From: Clostridia bacterium
GTDB taxonomy: Bacteria > Bacillota > Clostridia > Oscillospirales > CAG-272
Assembly: GCA_017550315.1 (NCBI GenBank)
Contig: JAFZPN010000035.1
Location: forward strand, 1-32,993
Reading direction: 5' to 3'
DNA: 32,993 nucleotides
In this document: positions 1 to 8,089 of the stretch, in pieces
Numbering within the stretch: the stretch's first letter is position 1
How the letters are laid out: every line of letters starts with the position of its first letter
The notes under the pieces: generated by a model
Told to the model about the DNA's origin: nothing
The model's database searches: none
What the model saw: only the letters and a program-made list of their open reading frames with translations
Made by a program: the position numbers and the translations under genes

Positions 1-1851
1 CAGGGACGGATCTTTCAACACGAGCAGCATGGGGAACGTATGCAGGAATTCAAAGGAGGAGATCTGCCGCAGATACCCGACGGCTGCCTCACGGTACGGG
101 GTATAGGGATTGACGGCAAGGACCGAGAGATAGATCGGATTTTTCGCGTCTTCCGCGATCAGGGGGGCCGCCGTCAGCAATCGATAGGGTGTCTGATGAT
201 TGAACTCGTTTCTGCGCCATGAGTACAGCGGGATCCCGTCGCTCCCTCCCGTCTGCACAAGTCCTTCGTCCGCCATTTGGTAGTAAGCGGTCAGCGCTTT
301 TCTAAGGTCTTCCCGGCGGTCCTCCACCTCTCGTTTTTCGTAGTTGCAGTAATTGCTCAGGTAGGAAATAGCCATCGAAGCGTATTTCCAGTCGTCGATC
401 AGGAAAAAGTCTTCGACCCCCGCTTCATCCGCCTTTGCTTTCAGCCCGCGTCCCCATTCGAGCGTCTCCTCCCATGTCATGGGTTCGGCGGGAAGTTCTT
501 CGCCGAGCTGACCGAGCAGTTCTTCGTTGACGCTGTACACTTCAAGATTGAACCAGTATTTTACCGGAACGCCGCAGAGAACGTCTCCGATCATACAGAG
601 ATCTTTCACCCCGTCGATCATGTTGCCGAAATTCTCTTCGATGACCTCGTCGCCGGACAGATCGATCAGTGCGTTGACGGAGGCATAATAGGCAAGGCTT
701 TCGGGCACGATGCCGTAAAGGTCGAAATCCGTATCTCCCGAAAGGAGCTTGAGGCGGATCTTCGCATCTTCGGATAGGCTGTCAAACACCGTCAGGCGCA
801 CCTTCGTCCCGAGCAACTCTTCCACCGCGTCCATCATGGGCTCGAAGGTCGTCGCCTGCATCCCGAGCATCAGGATATTCAGAACATGGCCGTCGTCCGA
901 ATCCGCCTCCCCCGTCCCGACCGGAGCCTCGGACAACTCATAGATCATGCCGCTGTCCACGCTTACGGCATACAGCCGATCCTTCAGGGGGAACAGTCCG
1001 TTCAGGATGTACGAGCCCTCCGCGGACTTGACCATATCCGGCCCGATGTGGTAAAAAACGCCGCTTTCATTCTTTGAGAGGGAAACATACGAGATCTTCC
1101 CGTCGCTCAGGACCCAGACCAGATCCCGTTCCGCGTCGTACTGGATGTTCACGGCGTCGGTCGCATCGGTCAGCCGGCAGACTTCAAGGGAGATCTTTCC
1201 GTCGTAAGGGTATATGTTTCCGCTGTTCAGGCCAGAGGCGCCGCTCAGAAGAAGGACGTCCTTTTCCCGAACGGTCCCGGCCCGAAACTCGAAGTCCGAC
1301 ATATCGCTCAGAATCTGCGCTTCGCCTTCGGACAGGTCGATGCAGACGAACATATTCCCGATGGAATACTGCCCGCGGTCGTTCAGTCTGACACTGCGCA
1401 GGGAAATCAGGACATAGGTTTCGCAGACGTCCAGCTTGAACACCCGGAAGCCCTCCGGGATCTCGGGAATCCCATATTCCCGCACCGCCGTCCCGAGGGA
1501 AAAGTTTTTGTACGACCGGACGCTCAGACGGTTTTCCGACAGAAGATAGATAAAGCCGCCGCGGATTTTCATGCCGACGGTTCCCTCCGGGAGAGGCACC
1601 GGCCGGCTCGCGGAAGGCGGATCGGAGGGATCGAGGACGGTCAGCCCCGCGTCCGACAGAACGACAAACTTTCCGTCAGCGAAATCGACCGCTCTCACGG
1701 AGGAAATGCCGAAATCCGAAAGCGAGGTTTTTTTCAGGGAAACGCTTTCTGCCTCAAGGAGATCCTTCCTCTGCTGACAGCCGGAGAGCAGGGGAAGCAG
1801 TCCCGTACAGAGAATAATGAGGAACAGAGCTGCGGAAATCAGTCTTTTCAT
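1..1851 (-). CDS. Large lipoprotein with C-terminal solute-binding domain (3' end outside window)
   Basis: Reading from the ATG at 1849-1851 towards base 1 gives 617 open codons; the C-terminus lies outside the window. A lipoprotein signal peptide is clear: MKR, a hydrophobic stretch, then the lipobox LLSGC with the lipidated cysteine at residue 25. Residues about 30-315 are beta-rich with short repeats of the kind seen in propeller proteins (for example VVLSDAGLTVLD). From about residue 320 the sequence turns into a solute-binding fold (NILMLGMQATTFEPMMDAVE, then DFDLYGI, and the MTWEE element). The layout matches the three lipoproteins at 8090-15188. It has a consensus promoter at 1977-2006 and an RBS (AGAGGTG) ahead of the start. 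I infer a surface-anchored binding protein; the ligand is unknown. No ABC permease is visible. Confidence 0.85.
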   Translation of the reverse strand, partial: MKRLISAALFLIILCTGLLPLLSGCQQRKDLLEAESVSLKKTSLSDFGISSVRAVDFADGKFVVLSDAGLTVLDPSDPPSASRPVPLPEGTVGMKIRGGFIYLLSENRLSVRSYKNFSLGTAVREYGIPEIPEGFRVFKLDVCETYVLISLRSVRLNDRGQYSIGNMFVCIDLSEGEAQILSDMSDFEFRAGTVREKDVLLLSGASGLNSGNIYPYDGKISLEVCRLTDATDAVNIQYDAERDLVWVLSDGKISYVSLSKNESGVFYHIGPDMVKSAEGSYILNGLFPLKDRLYAVSVDSGMIYELSEAPVGTGEADSDDGHVLNILMLGMQATTFEPMMDAVEELLGTKVRLTVFDSLSEDAKIRLKLLSGDTDFDLYGIVPESLAYYASVNALIDLSGDEVIEENFGNMIDGVKDLCMIGDVLCGVPVKYWFNLEVYSVNEELLGQLGEELPAEPMTWEETLEWGRGLKAKADEAGVEDFFLIDDWKYASMAISYLSNYCNYEKREVEDRREDLRKALTAYYQMADEGLVQTGGSDGIPLYSWRRNEFNHQTPYRLLTAAPLIAEDAKNPIYLSVLAVNPYTPYREAAVGYLRQISSFEFLHTFPMLLVLKDPSL

Positions 1852-1867
1852 TTTAGCATATCACCTC

Positions 1868-1933
1868 TTAAGAATACTCCATTTGGCACAGAAGCAAGAG
1901 GATCGAAGCGAGAACGGTGAAGAGCCTTTTCAT
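1868..1933 (-). CDS. Tiny 21-residue leader-like ORF resembling a lone signal peptide
   Basis: It begins ATG at 1931-1933 behind a GGGAGG RBS with 9-base spacing and ends TAA at 1868-1870, 16 bases before the start of the lipoprotein gene. The product starts MKRLFTVLASILLLLC and has six more residues. It looks like a lipoprotein signal sequence with a cysteine at residue 16 and nothing after it, and it parallels the MKRLISAALF start of the next gene. It could be a translated leader, a remnant of a duplicated lipoprotein start, or chance. It would lie in the 5' leader of the transcript from the promoter at 1977-2006. Confidence 0.4.
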   Translation of the reverse strand: MKRLFTVLASILLLLCQMEYS

Positions 1934-1976
1934 ACGGCAAAACCTCCCGGCGGCAAGAGAACATTCAATTGAAACA

Positions 1977-2006
1977 ATTATACCATTCGGACGAATACCG
2001 TGTCAA
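1977..2006 (-). promoter_or_regulatory. Vegetative promoter for the lipoprotein at 1-1851
   Basis: On the minus strand TTGACA (2001-2006) is followed after 18 bases by TATAAT (1977-1982). Both boxes match the primary sigma consensus perfectly. Transcription would begin near 1970, before the mini-ORF at 1933. Confidence 0.85.
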
Positions 2007-2060
2007 TACCGGCCTGTGTGCGGGAGCAATAAGAGCAGGTCGGTTTTCTTTTTCATAGTG

Positions 2061-2276
2061 TTATCCCTTCAGCTTGTAAACAAACTCTTCGCACAGGATC
2101 TCCGCGCAGTCCGCTGCGATCATTTCGCCCTTGCAAAAATTCTTACTTACATTATACAGGACGTGACAGTATTTGTCAAGCGAAATCATTCTCGGAAGAA
2201 GTCTGTCTGCACAGATGGCACAAGCTCCGCAGAGGAAACAGAATTCTTTCGTTTTTGCTTCGCTGGATACCTCCAT
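2061..2276 (-). CDS. Possible small cysteine-rich protein, unknown
   Basis: This 71-residue reading frame lies in a 450-base gap between two promoters. It is rich in cysteine (CFLCGACAICAD near the N-terminus, then four more) and ends EEFVYKLKG. There is no good RBS upstream of the ATG; the only GGAGG lies just inside the frame. The composition is more AT-rich than the neighbouring genes. It may be a real small protein, the remnant of one, or chance. Apart from this frame and the flanking promoters I see nothing else in 2007-2395. Confidence 0.3.
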   Translation of the reverse strand: MEVSSEAKTKEFCFLCGACAICADRLLPRMISLDKYCHVLYNVSKNFCKGEMIAADCAEILCEEFVYKLKG

Positions 2277-2395
2277 GCATAAAAACGAACGTCGGGCCGG
2301 TTTGTTACAGCGATTTTTGAAATAATCTCCCGCAATTCATTGCATGACGAAAGAATATTTGGTGAATATGATTACGGGCGGTACGCGCGGAGGCC

Positions 2396-2424
2396 TTGCA
2401 ATCCGATCCCGTGCGTGGTATAAT
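2396..2424 (+). promoter_or_regulatory. Promoter for the iorAB-ligase operon
   Basis: TTGCAA (2396-2401), a 17-base spacer and TATAAT (2419-2424). The predicted transcript starts near 2431, which rules out any in-frame start upstream of that point. Confidence 0.85.
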
Positions 2425-2461
2425 ATTGAGAAACAGCGATTTCAGACAAGCGGAGACTTTT

Positions 2462-4981
2462 ATGCATAAAGAATTTCTGATGGGCAACGAAGCCATCGCC
2501 CTCGGCGCGCTCGCAGCGGGCGTTCAGGTGGTCGCCGGATATCCCGGCACGCCGTCGACCGAAGTGCTCGAAACCGTCGCGCGGCGCTCTCCCGGCGGCG
2601 TTTACATCGAATGGTCCGTCAACGAAAAGGCCGGACTCGAGGTGGCGGCAGGCGCGGCGTATGCGGGGGCGCGGTCCCTCGTGACGATGAAGCAGGTTGG
2701 CCTCAACGTCGCGTCCGATCCGCTCATGAGCCTTGAATATATTGGTGTCAAGGGCGGCATGGTCATCCTGGTCGCGGACGATCCCGGCCCGATCTCCTCG
2801 CAGACCGAGCAGGACACGCGCACCTTCGGAATGTACTCCAAAATCCCGGTCTTCGATCCCTCCTCGGTCGCGGAAGCGTACGCCATGATCGGCGAAGCCT
2901 TCGCGCTCTCCGAAGAGATCCATTCCCCCGTGATCCTGCGGCCGACCACGCGGATCGACCATGGGTACGCGGACGTCGAGGTGAAGGACGAGGACGAATA
3001 CGAGCGGCACACGCCGGAGGGATTCGTCAAGGATTCCTCGAAATGGGTGATCTTCCCCCGTCTCTCCGTCGTCAATCACGCGAAGATCGAGGCGCGGAAC
3101 CGGGAGCTCTCCGACGTCTTCTCGCACAGCGCGGCCAATCCGCTCCTGCCCGAGACCGGCGCGTTCCGCGGGAAAAAGATCGGCATCGTTTCACAGGGCA
3201 TCAGCTGGACCTACGTCCTCGATGCGTTTGGGGACGACGACCATCCGCGGCTCTTGCGCATCGGGACGCCCTTCCCCTTCCCGGAGGAGCTCGCGGCGCG
3301 GTTCCTCGAAGGCCTCGATGAGGTCCTCGTGATCGAAGAGCTCGACCCGGTGATCGAACGCGCGCTCGTGTATCTCTGCGGGCGGCGCGGCATCCGGGTG
3401 ACGATCCGCGGCAAGGAAGACGGCACCGTCAAAACCGCCGGGGAAAACACGGTCGGCGAGGTCGCGGCGCTGCTCTCCGCCTTCTGCGGGATAGAGAAAA
3501 CGGCAGGTAATGCGACCCGCGGCGATCCCCTCCCCGCCCTTCCGATCCGTCCGCCGGTCCTCTGCGCGGGATGTCCGCACCGGGCGTCCTTCTACGCGGT
3601 CAAAGAGGCGATGAAGGGCCGCAAGACGATCTTCTGCGGCGACATCGGGTGCTATACGCTCGGCAACGCGAAGCCGCTCGACATGTGCGACACCTGCCTC
3701 TGCATGGGCGCGGGCATCAACATCGCGCAGGGCGTCTTCCACGTGGAGCCCGACACGAAGGCCTTCGCGTTCGTCGGGGATTCGACGTTCTTCGCCTCCG
3801 GGATCACCGGGGCGCTCAACGGATTCTACAACCAGGCCGACATGACCCTCGTGATCCTCGACAACTCCACGACGGCGATGACCGGGCATCAGCCCCACCC
3901 CGGCACGGGCCGCACGGTGATGGGCGAGGCGGTCGATCCCGCGGACATCGAATCGATCCTGCGGGGCGTCGGCGTGAAGACGGTCGAGACGGTCGATCCG
4001 CTCAATCACAAGGCGGCGGTCGAGACGGTCCGGCGCGTCGCGGAGGAGGACGGGCTGAAGGCGATCATCTTCCGCTCGCCCTGCGTGGTGAAATGGAAGC
4101 CGAAGGGCGTCCGCGCATCGGTCGATCCGGATAAATGCGTCGGGTGCAAACGCTGCATCCGCGAGCTCGGGTGTCCCGCGCTGCTCCTCCGGGACGGCAA
4201 GGCGGCGATTGACGAGACGCTCTGCACGGGATGCACGCTCTGCGAACAGGTCTGCCCGTTCGGCGCGATCGGCGGCGGATCCGTTCCCGCGGCTCCGAAG
4301 CAGGACGAGGCGTCCGCGTCGGCGAAGAAATCCGCGCCTGCGGTCGTGACGGCGGGAACACCGATCGATCCCGCGGCGTTCGGTCAGCACAGCATCGTGC
4401 TCGCGGGCGTCGGCGGTCAGGGGACGATCCTCGCGTCGAAGCTCGTGGCGGCGGCTGCCATGCGCGCGGGACTGCCCGTAAAGACGGCCGAGACCATCGG
4501 CATGGCGCAGCGCGGCGGATCGGTATTCAGCCATCTGCGGGTCGGGGACGGGATCCATTCCCCGCTCATCGGACCCGGCGAGGCAGATCTGATCCTCGGG
4601 TTTGAACCGGCGGAGGCCGTGCGGATGCTGCCGTATCTCAGGGAAGGCGGGACGGTCGTGACGAGCACGCGGCCCATCCAGCCGGTCAGCGCGATGATCG
4701 GCGGCACGCCCTACGATCCCGGCGACATGCTCGCCTATCTCCGGTCGCACGCCGGACGGATGGTGACGGTCGATGCGGACCGGGCCCTCGCACAGATCGG
4801 AAACGACAAGGTACTCAACGTGCTCCTGCTCGGGATCGCCGCAGAGACCGGCGCGCTCGGGTTCGACGCACAGCAGCTCGCGGACGCGGTGAAAGCCGTC
4901 CTGCCCGCGAAGCTCCATGAAATCAATCAAAAAGCCCTCGCATACGCACGCGAGAGCATGACGGGAGGATTCGGATCATGA
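2462..4981 (+). CDS. iorA: Indolepyruvate:ferredoxin oxidoreductase, alpha and beta subunits fused
   Basis: The enzyme oxidatively decarboxylates aryl pyruvates from aromatic amino acids to aryl-acetyl-CoA and passes electrons to ferredoxin. The 839-residue chain contains in order: a pyrimidine-binding domain (GYPGTPSTEV, then EWSVNEKAGLE); a thiamine-diphosphate domain (GDIGCYTLG near 393, GDSTFF near 439 followed by DNSTTAMTGHQ); two 4Fe-4S clusters (C559, C562, C565, C571 and C588, C591, C594, C598); an Ala/Lys-rich linker; and from about 643 a complete beta subunit (LAGVGGQGT, KTAETIGMAQRGG). In most organisms alpha (about 600 residues) and beta (about 190) are separate genes. The start at 2462 has GGAG six bases upstream and lies downstream of the promoter. 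It overlaps the ligase gene by ATGA. Cytoplasmic and oxygen-sensitive by family. Confidence 0.95.
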   Translation: MHKEFLMGNEAIALGALAAGVQVVAGYPGTPSTEVLETVARRSPGGVYIEWSVNEKAGLEVAAGAAYAGARSLVTMKQVGLNVASDPLMSLEYIGVKGGMVILVADDPGPISSQTEQDTRTFGMYSKIPVFDPSSVAEAYAMIGEAFALSEEIHSPVILRPTTRIDHGYADVEVKDEDEYERHTPEGFVKDSSKWVIFPRLSVVNHAKIEARNRELSDVFSHSAANPLLPETGAFRGKKIGIVSQGISWTYVLDAFGDDDHPRLLRIGTPFPFPEELAARFLEGLDEVLVIEELDPVIERALVYLCGRRGIRVTIRGKEDGTVKTAGENTVGEVAALLSAFCGIEKTAGNATRGDPLPALPIRPPVLCAGCPHRASFYAVKEAMKGRKTIFCGDIGCYTLGNAKPLDMCDTCLCMGAGINIAQGVFHVEPDTKAFAFVGDSTFFASGITGALNGFYNQADMTLVILDNSTTAMTGHQPHPGTGRTVMGEAVDPADIESILRGVGVKTVETVDPLNHKAAVETVRRVAEEDGLKAIIFRSPCVVKWKPKGVRASVDPDKCVGCKRCIRELGCPALLLRDGKAAIDETLCTGCTLCEQVCPFGAIGGGSVPAAPKQDEASASAKKSAPAVVTAGTPIDPAAFGQHSIVLAGVGGQGTILASKLVAAAAMRAGLPVKTAETIGMAQRGGSVFSHLRVGDGIHSPLIGPGEADLILGFEPAEAVRMLPYLREGGTVVTSTRPIQPVSAMIGGTPYDPGDMLAYLRSHAGRMVTVDADRALAQIGNDKVLNVLLLGIAAETGALGFDAQQLADAVKAVLPAKLHEINQKALAYARESMTGGFGS

Positions 4982-6213
4982 GAATCAACGACGAACAGCT
5001 GAAACAGGTCGACCGGCAGATCAAGCGTCTGATCGCGGCGAACAATTTCTACGGCAAAATGCTGAAGGACGCGGGAGTCGACGGCGTCGCCACCGCGGAG
5101 GACTTTGAAGCGCTTCCCTTCTCGCAGAAGCAGGATCTGCGCGACGCATACCCCCTCGGACTCTCCACCGTTCCCGACGAGGAGATCGTCCGCATCCACT
5201 CCTCCTCCGGCACGACCGGTGTCCCGGTCATCATCCCCTACACGAAGAAGGACGTCGAGGACTGGGCAAAGATGTTCGCGCGGTGCTATGAGTTCGCGGG
5301 GATCACGAAAAAGGACCGCATCCACATCACGCCCGGCTACGGTCTCTGGACCGCGGGCATCGGCTTCCAGGCCGGCTGCGAATACCTCGGATCGATGGCG
5401 ATCCCGATGGGTCCCGGCAACACGGACAAGCAGCTGCAGATGATGCAGGACCTCGGTTCGACCGTGCTCTGCGCGACCTCGTCCTATGCGCTGCTCCTCG
5501 CGGAGGAGATCGAGAAGCGCGGGATCCGGCAGAACATCAAGCTGACGAAGGGCGTCATCGGCTCCGAGCGCTGGGGCGAGAAGATGCGCGCGCGGATCCG
5601 GGAGATCCTCGGGATCGAGCTCTACGACATCTACGGGCTGACCGAGATCTACGGGCCCGGCATCGGCATCAACTGCAAGTACGACACCGGCATGCACATC
5701 TGGGACGACTATCTCTACCTCGAGATCATCGATCCGGAGACCGGGAAGACCCTTCCGGACGGCGAATGGGGCGAGATTGTCCTCACGACGCTCGTGAAGG
5801 AAGGCGCACCGCTGATCCGCTACCGGACGCATGACATCAGCCGCATCCTGCCCGGCGAGTGCCCGTGCGGGAGCACCTACCCGCGGATCGACGTGATCGC
5901 GGGCCGGAGCGACGACATGATGAAGATCAAGGGCGTGAACGTGTTCCCGAAGCAGATCGAGGAAGTCCTCGCATCGTTCCCCGAGCTGTCGAGCGAATAC
6001 CAGATCCACATCTCCCACCTCGACGGGCGCGACACCATGCGCATCTACGTCGAGACGAACGGATCGGTCGATTTCGCCGAAATGGCGAAAAAGGTCGCGG
6101 AGCGTGTGAAGTCGAAGATCGGATTCACGCCGCTCGTGAAGGTCGTTGAGATCGGCGTCCTGCCGAGAAGCGAAAAGAAGAGCAAGCGCGTATTCGACGA
6201 ACGGTACGACTGA
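4978..6213 (+). CDS. paaK: Arylacetate (phenylacetate)-CoA ligase
   Basis: This is a 411-residue AMP-forming adenylate enzyme of the phenylacetate-CoA ligase family. It shows the phosphate loop SSSGTTGVP (75-83), YGLTE (219-223), RYRTHD (281-286) and the hinge GRSDDMMKIKG (309-319). Length is close to the usual 430. The start overlaps the iorAB stop by four bases and has GGGAGG nine bases upstream, so the two are translationally coupled. Next to indolepyruvate oxidoreductase the likely role is with phenylacetate, 4-hydroxyphenylacetate or indoleacetate: either releasing the acid from its CoA ester with energy conservation, or making the CoA ester for reductive synthesis of aryl pyruvate. The direction cannot be read from sequence. 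No other phenylacetate degradation genes are present. Confidence 0.92.
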   Translation: MRINDEQLKQVDRQIKRLIAANNFYGKMLKDAGVDGVATAEDFEALPFSQKQDLRDAYPLGLSTVPDEEIVRIHSSSGTTGVPVIIPYTKKDVEDWAKMFARCYEFAGITKKDRIHITPGYGLWTAGIGFQAGCEYLGSMAIPMGPGNTDKQLQMMQDLGSTVLCATSSYALLLAEEIEKRGIRQNIKLTKGVIGSERWGEKMRARIREILGIELYDIYGLTEIYGPGIGINCKYDTGMHIWDDYLYLEIIDPETGKTLPDGEWGEIVLTTLVKEGAPLIRYRTHDISRILPGECPCGSTYPRIDVIAGRSDDMMKIKGVNVFPKQIEEVLASFPELSSEYQIHISHLDGRDTMRIYVETNGSVDFAEMAKKVAERVKSKIGFTPLVKVVEIGVLPRSEKKSKRVFDERYD

Positions 6214-6244
6214 TAGATAGATTGATTGATGGAAGAACAGCAAA

Positions 6245-6283
6245 ATCCCGGGTTCTCCGTATGGGGATCCCGGGATCTTTTTG
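6245..6283. terminator. Convergent intrinsic terminator
   Basis: ATCCCGGG (6245-6252) pairs with CCCGGGAT (6269-6276) and is followed by a T-run on the plus strand. On the minus strand the hairpin is followed by TTTTG. It serves the ligase gene and possibly the oxidoreductase gene ending at 6294. Confidence 0.8.
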
Positions 6284-6293
6284 TTCTGGACAC

Positions 6294-7163
6294 TTATCTC
6301 GGAACGGCGAACCATTCGTCGGGGCGGGTGCGGGCGGTCCGTGCGGTCTCGATCACGGAGACGATCTCGAGCGTCTCTTCCCTCGGCACGGGACTGACGC
6401 CCGCGGAGAAGAAGTTGATGATCGCGTTCATGAGGTTGCGGTAGAAATTCCGGTCGTCGCTCACGAGGCGTTTGCCGTTCATGCCGCATCCGTCCGGCGT
6501 CACCATGAAATTAAATTCCGCCCACGGCTGCGGCGTCTGCATGAAGGAGGCGAGGCGTCCGTCCCCGTAGTCGAGGATGAGCTGGGTCACGCCCTCCCCT
6601 GCCGCGAACGCCTTGAGCCGCCGGATGCCCGCTCCCATCAGCGCTTCGATCACCTCGAGCTGATGGACGGCGTAGTTGTCGAGCGAATGCGGGCCGACTG
6701 TCGAGACGAAGAGCGGCTTATCCGGATGCTCTGCCCGGTAGTCGATCACATCCTGGCAGTACCGCTGGGCGGAGGAGGAAAAGACGGGCGTCCCGTGCGC
6801 ATCGGCGAGGGCGTACATCCTTTTTGCCGCGGCGAGGTTATAGGCGAAGGTCTTGTCGACGAAGCAGGGCTTTCCCGACGAGAGGGGGATCCGCGAGACC
6901 TCCTCGTGTGTGCGGGAATCGTCCGCAGCGATCACCATGACGGCATCGACCGACGCGACGAGCTCCTCCATGCTCCCGCAGGGGATCATATCGCGCTCGC
7001 GGCACCAGTCCTCGTTCGTCACCTCGGACGGTGCGGTCTGCATCCCGTAGGCATGGGTGACTTCCATGTCGAGACCGCGCGCACGGATCGCATCGCGCAG
7101 GAAGCCGGGATAGTAGTTGCAGTGCCAGTTGTCAAGATAATAATCAGCGAATCCGATCTTCAT
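6294..7163 (-). CDS. Gfo/Idh/MocA-family oxidoreductase
   Basis: The 289-residue protein has a Rossmann-like N-terminal half in which a DAVMVIAADDSRTHEE segment is followed by the GKPCFVDKTFAYN segment that corresponds to the conserved EKP region of the Gfo/Idh/MocA family, here with Asp-Lys-Thr. The C-terminal half (VGPHSLDNYAVHQLEVIEAL and on) fits the alpha/beta dimer domain with a His-x-x-Glu. The usual GxGxxG fingerprint at the N-terminus is not recognisable (KIGFADYYLDNWH), so NAD(P) binding may be altered. Start at 7163 has GGGAGGAGGAG upstream and overlaps the preceding gene by ATGA. The likely substrate is a sugar or cyclitol, but nothing in the window fixes it. Confidence 0.75.
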   Translation of the reverse strand: MKIGFADYYLDNWHCNYYPGFLRDAIRARGLDMEVTHAYGMQTAPSEVTNEDWCRERDMIPCGSMEELVASVDAVMVIAADDSRTHEEVSRIPLSSGKPCFVDKTFAYNLAAAKRMYALADAHGTPVFSSSAQRYCQDVIDYRAEHPDKPLFVSTVGPHSLDNYAVHQLEVIEALMGAGIRRLKAFAAGEGVTQLILDYGDGRLASFMQTPQPWAEFNFMVTPDGCGMNGKRLVSDDRNFYRNLMNAIINFFSAGVSPVPREETLEIVSVIETARTARTRPDEWFAVPR

Positions 7164-7399
7164 GTGCGCTCCTCCTCCCGGATCCTTGTCCCGTGCTCGT
7201 CCGCCTCGCGCAGCCGGAAGGCGTCGGAGGTCAGGCGGGCATAATAGGCGTCCGCGGCGGTGAGGGCGACGGCGAGGACAAAGCGCGCCTGCTTCACGGT
7301 CTCGGGATCGTGTCCGAAGAGCGTGTCGAAGTTCCCGCCGGGCCGGAAGAGCTCTTCTTCCGTCGTTTTCATGAGGGACGCGAGATCAAACCGATTCAT
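7160..7399 (-). CDS. Small conserved-looking helical protein, unknown
   Basis: A 79-residue product starting MNRFDLASLMKTTEEELF. The start is set by AGGAGC six bases upstream of the ATG at 7397-7399; frames reaching further upstream overlap the promoter. It has no signal peptide, membrane span or metal motif; the central part (VKQARFVLAVALTAADAYY) is predicted helical and the C-terminus is highly charged. It is first in an operon with the MocA-type oxidoreductase and coupled to it by a four-base overlap. I do not recognise the family. Confidence 0.75.
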   Translation of the reverse strand: MNRFDLASLMKTTEEELFRPGGNFDTLFGHDPETVKQARFVLAVALTAADAYYARLTSDAFRLREADEHGTRIREEERT

Positions 7400-7436
7400 T
7401 CTGTGCTCCTTTTTCCGTTTTCTTCTATTTGGCACT

Positions 7437-7465
7437 ATTCTATCATACAATGCACCGGCTGTCAA
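7437..7465 (-). promoter_or_regulatory. Promoter for the 79-residue protein/oxidoreductase operon
   Basis: TTGACA (7460-7465), a 17-base spacer and TAGAAT (7437-7442) on the minus strand. Confidence 0.85.
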
Positions 7466-7557
7466 TCCGCGGGAGGCGGTAATCGGCAAGTTTTGACAAT
7501 TATTTCTCCGAAATCATCGGAATTTTATGCCATGTTCACAACAAGATCACAATTCTA

Positions 7558-7566
7558 TGCTAAAAT
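7558..7566 (+). promoter_or_regulatory. Probable extended -10 promoter for the CBS protein
   Basis: TGCTAAAAT fits an extended -10 (TGn followed by TAAAAT) 29 bases before the start codon. No good -35 sits at 17 bases; TTCACA at 7535-7540 is 20 bases away. A second TTGACA at 7493-7498 has no -10 at the right distance. Confidence 0.45.
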
Positions 7567-7595
7567 AACATTGCAATGAAGATCGGAGGCACACC

Positions 7596-8015
7596 ATGAA
7601 CGTACTGATGCTGCTGACCCCGAAGAGCGAGGTCCGCTATCTGAAAGACTCCGCGACCGTCCGCGCCGCGCTGGAAACCATGAAGCACCACGGCTACACC
7701 GCGCTCCCGGTGGTGACGAAGGAAGGCGCGTATGCGGGAAGCGTGAGCGAGGGGGATTTTCTCCGCTACATTGTGGAGCACGACGTGCCGGAGGAATGGG
7801 AGAAGGTACGGCTGCGGGAGATCCTGCGTCCGGACTTCCATCCAGCGGTGACGGCGTCGGTCACGACGGAGGAACTGATCCGCCGGGCCGAGAATCAGAA
7901 CTTCATTCCCGTGACGGACGACCGCGGCACCTTCATCGGGATCGTCACGCGCAAGACGGTGATCGAGACCTTCTGCGAGCCGCAGATCGACCGGGAGAGC
8001 CGGATGCGGGCGTGA
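7596..8015 (+). CDS. Two-CBS-domain protein
   Basis: A 139-residue soluble protein made of two CBS motifs: residues about 5-60 (GYTALPVV then GSVSEGDFLRYI) and about 78-128 (NFIPVTDDRGTFIGIVTRKTVI). Such stand-alone pairs bind adenosine nucleotides or similar ligands and regulate partner proteins. There is no attached catalytic or transport domain. RBS GGAGG about seven bases upstream of the ATG. It is a single-gene unit between divergent and convergent neighbours, so context gives no partner. Confidence 0.9.
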   Translation: MNVLMLLTPKSEVRYLKDSATVRAALETMKHHGYTALPVVTKEGAYAGSVSEGDFLRYIVEHDVPEEWEKVRLREILRPDFHPAVTASVTTEELIRRAENQNFIPVTDDRGTFIGIVTRKTVIETFCEPQIDRESRMRA

Positions 8016-8058
8016 GTTGAGGGATGAAGGAAAAAGTCAGAAGTAAGAAGTGAGAAAG

Positions 8059-8084
8059 AAAACCGCCTTTTTGAGGGCGGTTTT
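8059..8084. terminator. Bidirectional terminator between CBS and lipoprotein genes
   Basis: AAAACCGCC (8059-8067) pairs with GGCGGTTTT (8076-8084). It can end the plus-strand CBS gene (T-rich tail after 8084) and the minus-strand lipoprotein whose stop is at 8090. A closely similar hairpin stands at the same place after the lipoprotein ending at 10573. Confidence 0.85.
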
Positions 8085-8089
8085 CGATT

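Noticed and set aside
1917-2282. 121-codon plus-strand frame in the gap before iorAB
   Set aside because: It runs against a consensus minus-strand promoter, has no RBS, and its translation does not look like a protein.
7490-7595. Possible riboswitch in the AT-rich leader before the CBS-domain gene
   Set aside because: No conserved riboswitch core is recognisable, and the likely transcript start at about 7573 leaves too short a leader.
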